Below, piece by piece: positions 1-10,517 of a stretch of 42,767 nucleotides of DNA. The translations under genes and the position numbers were made by a program. The number at the start of each line of letters is the position of its first letter. Position 1 is the stretch's first letter. Location of the stretch: positions 1 through 42,767 of the forward strand of contig JAAMPI010000339.1 of the NCBI GenBank assembly GCA_013054445.1, read 5' to 3'. Under the pieces are notes generated by a model. That model made no database searches, was not told the DNA's origin, and worked only from the letters and a program-made list of their open reading frames with translations. Origin of the DNA: Cudoniella acicularis. Lineage: Eukaryota; Ascomycota; Leotiomycetes; Helotiales; Helotiaceae.

Positions 1-1
1 G

Positions 2-283
2 GGAAGTGGAATGGTGGGATGGACGATTAGAGAGATAGAAGCGAGGGAGAACTTGAGATTTAGTATTTTGAGTGAGAGGAGGGTTTTCAGCCCGTATGGG
101 ATGGAAGGAGGCTTTCCGGGTGCTGTGGGAAAGAATGTTGTCTGGAAGAGGAATACGGAAGGGGTATTAGAAGAAATGAGTTTGGGTGGGAAGGCGGTGG
201 TTACGCTGGAGCCGGGGGAGATTATTCAGATAAATACTCCTGGCGGTGGTGGATGGGGAACTCCAGAGCCGGAAAGTGAGTAA
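2..283 (+). CDS. 5-oxoprolinase / hydantoinase-B family protein, C-terminal end only (5' part outside window)
   Basis: This is the last 93 codons of a gene entering from the left edge, open from base 2 to the TGA/TAA-type stop ending at 283. The piece opens with GSG and an IREIE segment and ends in the glycine-rich tail NTPGGGGWG, the hallmark C-terminus of the hydantoinase B half of ATP-dependent 5-oxoprolinases. Those enzymes open 5-oxoproline to glutamate in the gamma-glutamyl cycle in the cytosol. The stop lies about nine residues after the tail, as usual for the family. A stand-alone hydantoinase B subunit cannot be excluded because the N-terminal half is not visible. Fungal members are normally single long fused proteins. 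Confidence 0.85.
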   Translation, partial: GSGMVGWTIREIEARENLRFSILSERRVFSPYGMEGGFPGAVGKNVVWKRNTEGVLEEMSLGGKAVVTLEPGEIIQINTPGGGGWGTPEPESE

Positions 284-1014
284 CCCTATGTTAAAATTCA
301 GCAGTTTTGATTTCGTTATTCCTAATTCCTTAATTTACACATACATTCTTCAAAATTCCAATCAAAATAAATATAAGTGTTCATGTTCCATCTATATTAG
401 TCTATGCCATAGATTCGGTCGCAACACTTCAAAGAACAAGCACCTTATGACGGTGTGAGGTTGTTTTTAAGCATAGAATATGACTGAATTTAACATTATT
501 ATCCTGTCTTAATTAAAGGATAGCCCTTTTTAACTAATTAGCTGTTAATACTTTCAAGTGTTTTGCGCGATTTTACGATGCGAATCCCCTGTCTCAAAGA
601 GAAAATAGCATGTTCTCTGAGAAAATGCTTCAACGAGGCACCTTTTTTGTCGCACCATACTTGCCTTTGCAGTTTTCGTTCGACTCATCGCATTCTTACA
701 GAGACGGTCTAAGACACATGAGGTGGTTGAGTGGTGGTAGAGCTGAGCGGAGTCACCGAGGCTGCGCCCTTTTAATTGTGGCGGTGTACTGGGCGCACTG
801 GATTGACATCTCTCTTAACCTCACCACTCCTCACCTTTTTGCACTAAATAACTTCGTTCTAGATTGTTTTCAAGATATAACGAGAGGTAGAGAGAATCGC
901 ATCCAAAAAAAAAATTTGTTCAAGATCTCATCAAAGCGTTGGAGCGAGCTTCCACCCACGGTGACTCGCTCGAAACTACAGATCGAAAGTCCAGCTCAAG
1001 GCTCCCTCGAAACA
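284..1014. other. Intergenic region, AT-rich
   Basis: This holds the 3' flank of the 5-oxoprolinase and the 5' flank of the first CxC gene. It is AT-rich in its first half. The reading frame of the next gene stays open upstream to about 610, but that stretch resembles neither of the other copies and I treat it as non-coding. There is a run of ten A at about 905-914. No RNA gene or repeat is seen. Confidence 0.5.
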
Positions 1015-1993
1015 ATGTCAGAGAAACCAATAATGGAGGAAGATAGCATGTCACAACCACCTCCCTACACGCCGTTACCACCATCACCACCTCGCTCTGG
1101 CTTGGGCTTGGGCCGCTTAGCAAAGGACCCAGAGCCCTCAACTCTCCACTCCCAAACATTCACATCTGGACCCTGTGGCGCAACTTTCATAATCAAGCAC
1201 CGACCTGTCATTCATACTTCTTCCAGCTCCAAAGCGCCTCCGCCCTCTCTTTTCGTAGGAGACTCCCACCAAATCCTCGCTTTTTTAGGTGACAATCACG
1301 TAAGGGCGATTAATACATGCTCGAAAGAAGTGGTGGAAATACCTTGGAAGTGCTTTTCGCCTGTGCCGTATGGGGAAAAGTGCGGGTGTGATGGACGGGT
1401 TTGTCGGTGTATTTTTGAGAGTTTGGAGGCGTTTGAGGTTTGTCTTTCTTTTTTTCCCTTCTTCCCCAAGAAGGTTTTTGTGCTAATGTTTGCATAGAAG
1501 CGTAGTAATCCAGCTTCTTGCAAAGGAGAAACAGAAAAAGATAGCAGCGTTGCCGCAATATCACCATCTTACATAATACAGGAGGAGAAGATGATGATGG
1601 ACATGGCAAAAAAAAACGCCAAACAAAATTACACCCGCAGACCCAGCAACGCTTGAAGGACAACAACCCGGCGCTATTCTCATCGTGAAAAACAAGCCTT
1701 GGTACCACGACAGCAGCAACAAATTCGGGCTTCCTTGCCTTTTTGCCGAAGTAGGCGAGTTCATCCAAGTGTTTGAGTACCATAAATGGGAGAAAGGGTG
1801 CGCAGCGGTTTCGGGGAGGAGCTTTAGGACGCAGGCTGTGGGGTATCTACTGTGGGATGCGTTTTTCCCTGTGGGTGTGAGGAAACTTTGTGGTTGTCCT
1901 GGGAGGGTGTGTGATTGTGTTTATGTTGATTTCGAGAAGAGTTGGGAATTTTGGGAGAAATCTCAGAAGTTTGAGGTGGGTGTTGCCTTATAG
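1015..1993 (+). CDS. Tandem-array copy 1: unrecognised two-domain protein with paired C-x-C-x4-C-x-C knuckles
   Basis: I do not recognise the family. The ATG at 1015 is followed by a Pro/Ser-rich segment. Domain A runs to about 1437 (FIIKHRP, VGD, EIPWKCF, then CGC-DGRV-CRC). Domain B spans about 1643-1993 (DPATLEGQQ, GAILIVKNKP, VGEFIQV, SFRTQ, LLWDAFFPVGV, then CGC-PGRV-CDC and VDFEKS). A and B lie in different frames, so an intron of about 200 bp is expected. The likely donor after domain A (GTTTGT at 1438, phase 0) does not join any acceptor I can see in the right frame. A weaker donor at 1442 with the AG at 1639-1640 would. This copy may therefore be slightly damaged. There is no signal peptide or membrane segment. 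Two other copies follow at 3977 and 5226. The four cysteines suggest metal binding, which is inference only. Confidence 0.6.
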
Positions 1994-3976
1994 GTGTGAA
2001 GGAAAGAAGGAGGGATATGGACAAGAGAGTGAGGTGGCGATAGAAAATTCGTGAAGGCGAAAGAGGAGGGAGAAGGAGAGAAAGAGAATACTGATGTAGG
2101 AGTTAGAACTTGGAGTCACAGTTGGAAACTGTTTGTCTAGACGTGAAGCATAAGTCCAAGGTTTATCCTAAATTTGGTCCGTCTGGATGGGAGAGAAAGC
2201 TGGTTTCTCCTTCTAGGAAAGAAAATTAAGTTGCCACTAGATTATAATAACTTTTACGGGCCTCAAATGACTTGAAGTTAAAACTATAAAAAATACCAAA
2301 GGGGTTTCTTTTCGAAAACCCTGCCTAATTTATTATATACCAGTTTCGGGTCACGTAATTGCATCAACCATTCAAAATTACTTCACTTTATTAATTTTAC
2401 ATTTTTTTTCTTTTTGTAAACAGTAAACTGGCAACCTATTAGGGAAACTGGTGACTCTTGTGAGGCAAAAACCCACGAGTTTGTTTCGTTGATAATTGTG
2501 CTACACCGTCGACAAGTAAATGGTCTACCCCCTCTTACACGAACGAAGCACTTTAAAATAATTAAATGTTCATGAAGTTAGAATACCAAATCAGCTAATC
2601 GAAATCGAAGATAGCACAGATTTAGTTATAATGTAATTCTCCAATGATATTTCGGTCTCCTCTAAGCTTTATTTTCTTATACTGTTATAACAGATGCGGG
2701 GCAGGGCGGCAGAATTCGCGCGGGGAGGCTTGGAAACACTTGAAAAGTGTAAAACATCCACGAAATGGATTCTAATTCGCACTTCAATTATCATTTAGAA
2801 GTATCAAAGCCGGCTGATTCTAATAACTGAGAAGTGGCATACCAATGATAAGCGCTGATTTGGAGAAGTGTTGTAGAATGGACTCACTACAAACAAATTG
2901 CCTTTGGGGACCCCAAAGATAAATAACTAGGGTCATGTAGTTTCAAGTTATACTTTCCAGCTCTGTTTGGTTTTCTCAGGTCCTGAAAGGTACCAGGTAG
3001 AGAGAAAGGGAGGGAGAACCTCCTTTCTAGGGTACAAGTCCACAGCGGGGTCCTAAGCTTACTACGAGAGTTTCTTACACCGTCGCGCAATTTCGAAATT
3101 AGAAATAAAAGGACTCCATTACCACCACATTCTGAAGAATTGGATCAATCTGTTCTCATCAGCTCCACGGAAAAATTTAAGGTCATCAAGTCAAGGAGCG
3201 GGCACGTGATCAACCTCCTTTTCCCTTGAAGGAAGAGTGCGAGGTTAACCAGAGCGCAGTGAGTTGCGAGACCGGCTTATTCATCAATTACGTTGAGCGT
3301 GTCAGTATTCTCGATTTATGGGTTTGCGGTCAAGCCTGCACACGACCAAAATGCAGTTGCGTTGCCGGCTTTGACGTCCACACTCTTCGTCGCTATTTTC
3401 CTACTGTGAGATCTCAGCGAAGAGAGGTGTGTACAAGCAATTTAAATTCGTACCAGAGTTTTCGAGGGGGGTCGTGGATTCATTGAAAGTATACTTTCCA
3501 TAAAGTGACGCCTTGAATGCTCGTGTAGCAATCAAGAAGCAGGAAGAACCGGACGTCGTTGCAGCGTTGTTTGTGAATGTTGGGAGTGCAAGTGCGACTT
3601 GTGCTCGGGGGTCGAGGGCGTGTCGAGGTCGCAACACAGATGGTGTCGCGACCTCTCTGTCGGGGAAGGCAGTTGTGTCGCGACTCTCGCACTTTGAGGA
3701 CGACAACAATTTGGGGAAGGCGTGCCTGTTACCACTTCACCTTCTTGCAATGGCATTGATACGAATCTCAGGAGGAAAGTGCGTCCTCACTCTTTCCCTT
3801 TACACTTTGCGGGGTGTTTTGATTTGTCAACCTTCTTTCATATATTCAACAAGGACAGCAAAAGGGGAGGTCCTCGATAGGGGAAGTCTTCCAAAGTTGA
3901 TCACGTCCATACTCGCCTTCAATTCCCTCCTCTCGTGTATTTTTCTCGAAAATAGACCTTTCCTGAAAATTTCCAG
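1994..3976. other. Long gene-free spacer between array copies 1 and 2
   Basis: Nearly 2 kb with no convincing gene. The part at 2220-2720 is AT-rich and broken by stops in every frame. The part at 3200-3970 is less AT-rich and has short overlapping open frames on both strands, none resembling a known family. A short stretch near 3325-3365 reads C-x4-C-x-C in the + strand and might be a wrecked fourth array domain, but the VGD and NLRTG parts are missing. Confidence 0.45.
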
Positions 3977-4802
3977 ATGATCTTTCAGTATGCCTTTCAA
4001 TGCTGGGTTGAGCAACTACCAAGCAACTCAACATCAATTTTTCACCTACCGGAGCCACTCATTCCACAAGACTCATCAACTTATGAAGGACAGTAACTTG
4101 GTTCTGTTCTAGTAGTCAAGTAGAATTCGCCAATGAGGAATATACCTGTAGATCACAGAACGCCTTTGGTCGGAGATTATATTTTAGCCTTGTCGCATTC
4201 CACAACAGATGAGGTTTCCGTGAAAAGCCTGAGGACAGGCATGAAGAGCTGTCTCATATGGGCATCCTTTTTTCCAGCACCATTGAACGCGCGATGTCGT
4301 TGTAGTTTGGGGGAGTGCAGGTGTATCTATGAGAATTGGAAGAGCTATGCCTTCAGTCGTCTTCCTCCCCCCACAAATATCGCTGGAACTGACGATTCTG
4401 CAAACTTAGGTTCGCTTACCTCCTCATTTTAGAGATGAAGGTCTTGCAAAATTGCCCTTTTCTTATGTGGATAATCCAGCTTCACCGCGGGGTCAGAAGA
4501 TAGGCGCGATATTGGTGGTGAGACAAAAGCCGCCGATCCCGCCTGATTCCCACAACAAACTCAGCATCCAAGTCGGAGACTACGTCAGAGTCTCGCAACA
4601 TAATCCAGAAGATTCCACTACCGTGTGGGCCAAGAACTTGAGGACTGGAGGAGACAGATTGGTTGGCTGGAACTCATTCAAGAAAGTGAGCACTCGAGTG
4701 GTGTGCGGATGTGAGAATCAAGCTTGCAACTGTGAGTATGAAGATTTTGAGGTAAGCATAAAACACAAGAGTGAAAGGATGTTTGATCTTATTGATATTT
4801 GA
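3977..4802 (+). pseudogene. Tandem-array copy 2: two-domain CxC gene inactivated by two nonsense codons in domain A
   Basis: The frame opens at ATG 3977 and reads to DSSTYEGQ, followed by TAA at 4094-4096. It continues as LGSVLVVK, then TAG at 4121-4123, then NSP. In the sister domains these two positions are glutamine (EGQQ; VVKQKP), so both stops are explained by CAA to TAA and CAG to TAG. After the stops the frame is clean: VGDYI, VKSLRTG, LIWASFFP, CRC-SLGE-CRC, ending about 4355. Domain B is intact from about 4435 (NPASPRGQKIGAILVV, VGDYV, AKNLRTGG, CGC-ENQA-CNC, YEDFE). An A-B intron of about 79 bp (4356-4434) would keep frame but its donor (GTCGTC) is poor. A good donor GAG|GTAAGC at 4752 suggests a lost or unseen last exon. 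Confidence 0.65.
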
Positions 4803-5225
4803 GGAACGCGTTTGACCCAACTTTGGAGGTGGGAGGAGTCATAAAAGAAAGCTCCTGGATATTTCAACAAATCGAGAAATTTGGACTTTTCGTTTTTTCT
4901 TTGAAGTTTACGTCGCGAATACATAACTACCACGACTTGAAACAAGTGCGGGGAACGAACTACGGTTCTCCGTTTGCACAGCAGCACAGCCTTCGCCAAT
5001 GATGGAGAAGAATCCGTTTGCACAGCACAGATGTGTATCCATAACCCGAAGGGGGCATCCGTTAAAATGTTATGTGATTTTTGTTCTTCCAAGAAATAAA
5101 AGAGCAAAGAAACTTCCAGACCACCATTTCTCTAATAGGGCTACGTATTTAAATTGTTAGTTCTCCTGCCTATCTCTCTAAATATTTTGCAAATCTGTCA
5201 TCCCAACAGCCCAACATCAACTGTC
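4803..5225. other. Spacer between array copies 2 and 3
   Basis: About 420 bp holding the 3' flank of copy 2 and the likely promoter and 5' UTR of copy 3. Nothing recognisable is seen. Confidence 0.45.
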
Positions 5226-6028
5226 ATGGATACTGATAGCCCGGTCCAGAAGTCTCCCACACAAACAAGCTCAAAACGCTATTCCACACCTACGATGCCG
5301 TCATTTTTCAGTGACATGGCATCTGATCCCGCAACTCTTGAAGGTCAACAAATTAGCGCCATTCTTGTGATGAAATGGAGACCATACTCTTCAAGTCCTC
5401 CAGTTGGCGACTTCGTCAAGGCTGTTTGCCACACCCCTGACGGATGGTGGACCGATGTCAAGAACCTGAAAAGTGGTGATACGCTCCGGATTCAGTGGAA
5501 AGCCTTCTTTCCGATGCCGTATCTCGCTAAATGCGGCTGCAAGCCCGAGGCATGCCGCTGCATTCGTGAGAGTTATGAAGAATACTTGGTCAGTCAAAGC
5601 AGTGATGCGGCTACTCAAGACTCCTAAACTAATTTGTCGTGTCCGCACCCAGAGAAGACAACCGACTAGAAGCAAGGTTGTAAGAACCGAAGAGAATTCG
5701 AATACTGTGCAAGATCCTGCCACTCGAGGAGGCCAAACAGTTGGGAGCGATACTCGTTGTGAAGCAGAAGCCGAGTTATTCAGGTGACTGGGACAGAATA
5801 TCATGGGTCGAGGTTGGAGACTTTGTTGAGGTGTTGGAGTTCGTAAAAACGGATTCCACAAAGGTGCGGGTCAAAAACTTGCGGACTGAAAATATGGGGT
5901 ATATTCTCTGGGATGCTTTCAAAGCTGTTGGTGTTAGCGAGATGTGTGGTTGCCATTATGGCTCATGTTCCTGCAAGTATGAAGATTTCGAGCAGAGTTT
6001 TCGGCATCTCAAGCGGGTTCATGGATGA
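5226..6028 (+). CDS. Tandem-array copy 3: two-domain CxC protein, best-preserved copy
   Basis: The ATG at 5226 begins an S/T/P-rich leader of about 35 residues. Domain A follows (SDPATLEGQQISAILVM, VGDFVKAV, VKNLKSGD, IQWKAFFP, CGC-KPEA-CRC, RESYEEYL) up to 5588. A donor GTCAGT at 5589 and an acceptor CAAG ending at 5713 give a 125-bp phase-0 intron that leads in frame into domain B: GAILVVKQKP, VGDFVEV, VKNLRTE, ILWDAF, CGC-HYGS-CSC, YEDFEQS, stop at 6028. With this splice there is no internal stop. The conserved DPATxxGQ segment before domain B is readable only in a different frame (about 5713-5745), pointing to an old single-base insertion there. No homology to a known domain is recognised. 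There is no signal peptide. Confidence 0.65.
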
Positions 6029-6835
6029 GGAATAAAAATTATCAGGCCAGGTGTCAGAAGAAGTCTAGAGAGTTAAATACTGCATTCAAAAGGAGCTTGA
6101 GAAATGAGAACATGGGCCTGGATGATGCGCCCACGCATTTGTGGCAAGTGAAGTGTTTGTGATCGGATTTCTCGTAAAGTATGCAAATTCACAGACAACG
6201 ATCACCTAGCATGACAGGAAAGATTTTTATTAGTTGAGTTTCCTTTCAGCGACCTAATTCTACTAAGGAGAGCTCTTGCAACATAATTGCGCCTTTGATA
6301 GCCTGGTATTGCAAGTACGGGCATCGAAACAACCCCTTTTCGGAGGTCCCTCCCCCTCGCTTGTAAAGCGAGACAGGGGCACTCTTACCCGATTGGGGTT
6401 CTTCACATTTGCCGCCCAAGCAACCAATAACTCGAAATTTACTATACTTAATCTCGCTCATTTCGCCGCTAGGATGCCAAGATTCATCAGCGCTTCGTGG
6501 CATTTCATCAGGTGATTGATTTTCTTCGGTCAATCTGAAAACTATATCGCAACAATTCATTTACCATACAATGCAGGCCATTCAAACAGCCGAAGAAATA
6601 CTAGATGACCTAGGAAGGTGTTTCATATTTTGATATCTCGTTGACTTATATGGAAGCTCCTTCAGAGTTTTCTCGCTGACCAGAAGAAATGCATCGACAA
6701 CGGAAAGTTTGATGATTTTGAGGATCGCAAGGACTTGCTTACGTTCAAGCTTCTAAATCTTTTGACATACCCAAGTGGCTTCCCCTTTTTATTTATTTTT
6801 GCATATCAGTTGTTCTCGCGGTACCAATAGGAGTC
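6029..6835. other. Intergenic region with a possible upstream exon of the spherulin-4 gene
   Basis: There is no clear gene. At 6570-6620 and 6665-6760 short coding-like stretches could be leader exons. Just before the next gene, a pyrimidine-rich tract ends in CAG at 6809 and the frame then reads VLAVPIGVMFGHF into the start I chose at 6836. This suggests an upstream exon coding a membrane anchor. I could not find a donor in the right phase. Confidence 0.4.
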
Positions 6836-7850
6836 ATGTTCGGACACTTCGGTAAAAGGAAGTCCTCTCTGGTGGCGAGTGTTCTCTTCCCACTGTACAT
6901 CCATCCTCTCAGTGGTGCCTGGGACCCATTGTACACAGCGTTAGTATTTCTCCATTCAATCTCGAAAAAGTAAAATTACTTATTCAAATTCACAGCATTG
7001 AGGGTTATCCAAAAGTCAATTTCACGCTGGTGATAAATCCAAACAGTGGACCAGGCCCCGAATCGATGCCAGATGCGAACTTCACCAAAGGTATCCTCAA
7101 ACTCAACAAATACCCAAATGTCATCAACGTAGGATACGTTTCAACAAACTACAGCAGTCGTGACATCTCACTCGTTCTGCAAGATATCCACACTTACTCT
7201 GGCTGGGCACTAAACACGACCGTCAAAGGGCTGGGCATGCATGGTATTTTCCTCGACGAGGGAGCTTCAGACTACAATCCAACGTCCGTTCAGTACTATG
7301 AGACGTTAGCAGGTGCCATCAGGTCGGAGGAGGGCTTTGGCAAGAACCCCGTAGTACGTTATCGCGGCCTTTCTCTTAACGTTTCATTTCAGGCAATATG
7401 GAAGGCCGCGTGTAATGCGATCGGGTATTCACCTTATCACAAACTCACACCCCGCGCCCCACAAATTCACAATCTACTTCATTTCTCGAAACCTTCTCAC
7501 TAATTAAATCTCCTTAGATTATTCAAAATCCGGGAACAGTTCCCGATCCACGTTACCTCTCATCTTCAACAATGAGTGTGGTTTATGAAGGGTCGTTCGA
7601 CATATACATCCAGGAAGCGATGGCGAAAAATATCTCGGCGTTCCGTTCGCAGTACAACGTTAAACGGGAGAAACTTGGTGTCATCGTGCACTCGATGCCT
7701 ACCAAGGTGACTGCAACAAAAGAGAGACAGCTTGTAAGGGATTTGAGAGATTTGGTCGGGAACGTATTCCTTACGGGGCTGAATATTGATTATTATGAGC
7801 ATTTCTGGACTGGGTGGAGAACATTTGTTAGAGAGATGGCCGCCAATTAG
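6836..7850 (+). CDS. sph3: Spherulin-4 family glycoside hydrolase (GH135), Sph3-like
   Basis: Exons: 6836-6939, 6996-7353 and 7518-7850. The introns keep phase and total 265 codons with the stop. The protein shows the spherulin-4 signature in order: FPLYIHPLSGAWDPLY, VINPNSGPG, YPNVINVGYVSTNY, GIFLDE with the family's acidic pair, IIQNPGT, VYEGSF and IDYYEHFW at the C-terminus. In Aspergillus the Sph3 enzyme of this family hydrolyses galactosaminogalactan and is needed for making it. The start is uncertain because an upstream anchor-coding exon is likely (in-frame hydrophobic residues precede this ATG). The gene converges on the GH114 gene at 8389 and lies near an Agd3-like deacetylase. This is the same company as in the Aspergillus GAG cluster and supports the assignment. 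Confidence 0.85.
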
Positions 7851-8388
7851 ATGTTTGCATGTCATTTTATTTAGTTTGATTCGGGTTTTATGATAACTGT
7901 CTTGTTTTTTTTGTTGAATTGAGCAACAAAAATTGCTGTATCAATTGGATCCTTTAGGATATTCTTCTTTTACTAGTCAGAGTCATTTTCCTGACGAATA
8001 TACCTTCCATTCATCGATACTCTTGTATCTAGCAATCATAAAAGTTCATGTGAAAATCAAGATTAAAGTGCAACTCAAGATTCATGCCCCCCAAATCAAT
8101 CTTTACCAATGGCCAATTATGTTCAGATATTCCCACTTCAACTTCGTACGCCAAATGCTTCAAAAGAGTGCTCAATTTTTATTGAAAAGTGTCCATTTGG
8201 ACGAAAGTCACTAGCATGGGAAAATATTATGGCAATGTCTGTCTGATACATATTTCTATGTGATATCCTAACCATTATTATAAGACCAAAGTCTTGCCCG
8301 GGAACAATCAGAAGAACGTAATATACAAGGCAATAATAGTACAACCAGTTTTGCAACCCGTATCGTCCAAGTCATTTCCCCATCAGAC
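7851..8388. other. Convergent 3' intergenic region, AT-rich
   Basis: Shared 3' flank of the convergent sph3-like and ega3-like genes. It is AT-rich, with short open frames of no known family. Confidence 0.5.
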
Positions 8389-9381
8389 CTAGCAAGCCTC
8401 CAACCAGTCACTCAAATCCATCATCTTCAATACCGTCGAAAAGCCCGCCGCAGTAGGATCACCACAAATCTGAGTCTTCTTTGCCTCTGCGATACCTGCT
8501 GTCGTACCCGCCCCATCCGGATACTCAATATGAAAGATCGGCTTCCCCGCATCCAAATACGGTCGAAAAGAATCACATTCGTTGTAGGCAACACATTGTT
8601 CATTTACTTCCCACTGCAGAAAGGGAACTGTGGCATTCACGATCGCTCCCGCATTCTTCAACCCGATGGCCATTCCTCTCTCGTGCGATTCGATGGCGAG
8701 GAAGGTGAGGTAGTCGATGGCCGTCTCGGGGGTGAGCGTGAAGCCTGAGTCGTTGTCGTAGCCGTCGATGTTATCTGGATCGACGCCATCGCATCCCATT
8801 GCCTTGGCTACATCTAGTCTAGCCGTCATTATCTTGCGGACATTGGTAGAGTTGGTGTTAAGCCAGTATTCGCCTGGCCAGTTCTTAAGTGGATTTGCAT
8901 AATCGGACTTCAAGAATTGGTTGGAATCACTGCGGAAATCCTCGTAGGACCCGGCGGAGAAGTAACATATCACGGAGCGGTTCAGAGAGTGGAGGGTATC
9001 GACGATGGTAGCATTGTTGTCGAAGAGGTCAATGTCGTAGACTGAGACGTTTGGGGCCGTGGAGCCCAAAGGTGATTGTAGGACGATTTGCCAGGTGAGG
9101 CCTGCAGAGGGTTTCCAGAAGGTCCCAAGTGTGGCATTCGTGTTGTTACTGGGGGGGAAGAATTGCGTATCGTCGCTTCCACCATTATCTTCGGAGTTCT
9201 TGTTGCGAGTGAGGCCTACGCCAAGACCGACTCCTAGCCCGATTGCTATGGCCAACAGAGCAGCTCCCAGTATTATCCAGAACAGCTTGGAGCGACGGGA
9301 AATGCAAGACCTCGGTTTGGATATAATAGTGTCGTCCTTAGCTGCGTTCTCTCCAACGGGGGGTGTCAAGGATGGGGACAT
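8389..9381 (-). CDS. ega3: Membrane-anchored endo-alpha-1,4-polygalactosaminidase (GH114), Ega3-like
   Basis: Single exon, 330 residues. Residues 1-32 are a cytosolic leader ending in RRSK. A transmembrane helix spans about 33-58 (FWIILGAALLAIAIGLGVG), giving a type II protein with the enzyme outside. The GH114 domain follows: TWQIVLQSP, VSVYDIDLFD, VICYFSAGSYEDFR, WPGEYWLN, the GCDGVDPDNIDGY motif with its catalytic acid, IGLKNAGAI and FLQWEVNEQC. There are several N-glycosylation sequons. In Aspergillus fumigatus, Ega3 has the same layout and cuts deacetylated galactosaminogalactan. Here it lies between the sph3-like and agd3-like genes and in the same orientation as agd3. The start is the first ATG of the frame and precedes the anchor at the expected distance. 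Confidence 0.9.
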   Translation of the reverse strand: MSPSLTPPVGENAAKDDTIISKPRSCISRRSKLFWIILGAALLAIAIGLGVGLGVGLTRNKNSEDNGGSDDTQFFPPSNNTNATLGTFWKPSAGLTWQIVLQSPLGSTAPNVSVYDIDLFDNNATIVDTLHSLNRSVICYFSAGSYEDFRSDSNQFLKSDYANPLKNWPGEYWLNTNSTNVRKIMTARLDVAKAMGCDGVDPDNIDGYDNDSGFTLTPETAIDYLTFLAIESHERGMAIGLKNAGAIVNATVPFLQWEVNEQCVAYNECDSFRPYLDAGKPIFHIEYPDGAGTTAGIAEAKKTQICGDPTAAGFSTVLKMMDLSDWLEAC

Positions 9382-10517
9382 GGTAAAGAATCCCGGGTTG
9401 AGGTGGTTGTCGAGTGGCGGACGGGGAAGGTGCAGAATTTTGTGGGAGAGGATCGATAGAGATTGGAAGAAGCGAGGGGAAAGAACGTGGAGAAGACCTA
9501 GATCTTGTGCAACCTCTAGGTTTTCAGATTTCTAGGCCGGAAATCAGATAAATCTTATGCGGAAAAGTTGTTGGTTCATCTTCCCCACAAAGCCTAGGCT
9601 GCGCGCTTAAGGGGCCGATGTTACAGTGATAGGTTGGATCGTGTGCTCTAGCACTGCCGTGAAAGCCTCACCACGGCACCTGAAAATGAAGAAGTAACTC
9701 AGCCCAGGCCCTCTGGTGAGTATGTCGTGAACAGGGACAGAAATTTCAATGAGGCTTGGATACATGAGTGGCACCTTCGCACACCATAGATCTACGCTCG
9801 CTTGAGCCAACAGATCTTACCGCGCCTCAAGCTAACCGGCAAATGTCGAATTGCCCCCAAAAGGGTTACATACCCCAGCACCCGACACGGATTCGTCACC
9901 CTCGATTTACCCGGCAGGGCTGAGCTCAGAATGCGGGGTGAAAACTTTCGCCCTCGCTCATGTACAGTTGTACTGCCAAGAGTCTCAATGTTTGAAGAAG
10001 ATTGAATAGGCAGCCAAGATATTCATTAATGAAGTAATGAGTAAAAATAACTTCATAAAGAGATGATAAAAAATTATTCTTGGGCACTGAGATCGTGCCT
10101 TTCATCCCTGTCAATATCAGCATTAAGTTTAAGATCGTTTGCGCCACGATCACGGGAATTTGCAATGCAGGATAAATCAGAACAATCTCCCGGGCCGCCG
10201 GGAAGAAGTATGGCATGATGCTCACTAACTCTACACCAATCATATTACCACATTTACGTGAAAACAACAAGTATGTGGCACGGACTCATCATGCTGTGGA
10301 ACAGATGCAAAGAGATTTTTATACATTTTTCAATATGGTTAAATCCTCAGAGAAAGAAACGTTACTTCGTACTGCAACTGAAAAGGGAAGTCTCCCGACA
10401 TCGCGATGTCTATACACTGAAGATATAAATTTTGATATGCATATACTCAACTTGACATAGCTCCCAGTTGAAACCATGACGGAAAGCAACTCCATTTCAA
10501 ACCCCTTCCATAAAATA
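9382..10517. other. Intergenic region between ega3-like and agd3-like genes
   Basis: About 1.1 kb holding the ega3 promoter on one side and the agd3 3' flank on the other. Short open frames on both strands resemble nothing known. No gtb3-like or uge3-like coding sequence is seen. Confidence 0.5.

Noticed and set aside
610..1014. Longer N-terminus for array copy 1
   Set aside because: The extension resembles neither copy 2 nor copy 3, while the ATG at 1015 begins a Ser/Pro-rich leader like that of copy 3.
3226..3486. Open frame with a C-x4-C-x-C stretch, perhaps a fourth array domain
   Set aside because: The first C-x-C is incomplete and none of the VGD, NLRTG or W..F parts precede it, so chance resemblance is likelier.
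9607..9810. Open frame between ega3 and agd3 on the - strand
   Set aside because: No homology seen and no matching gene of the GAG cluster.
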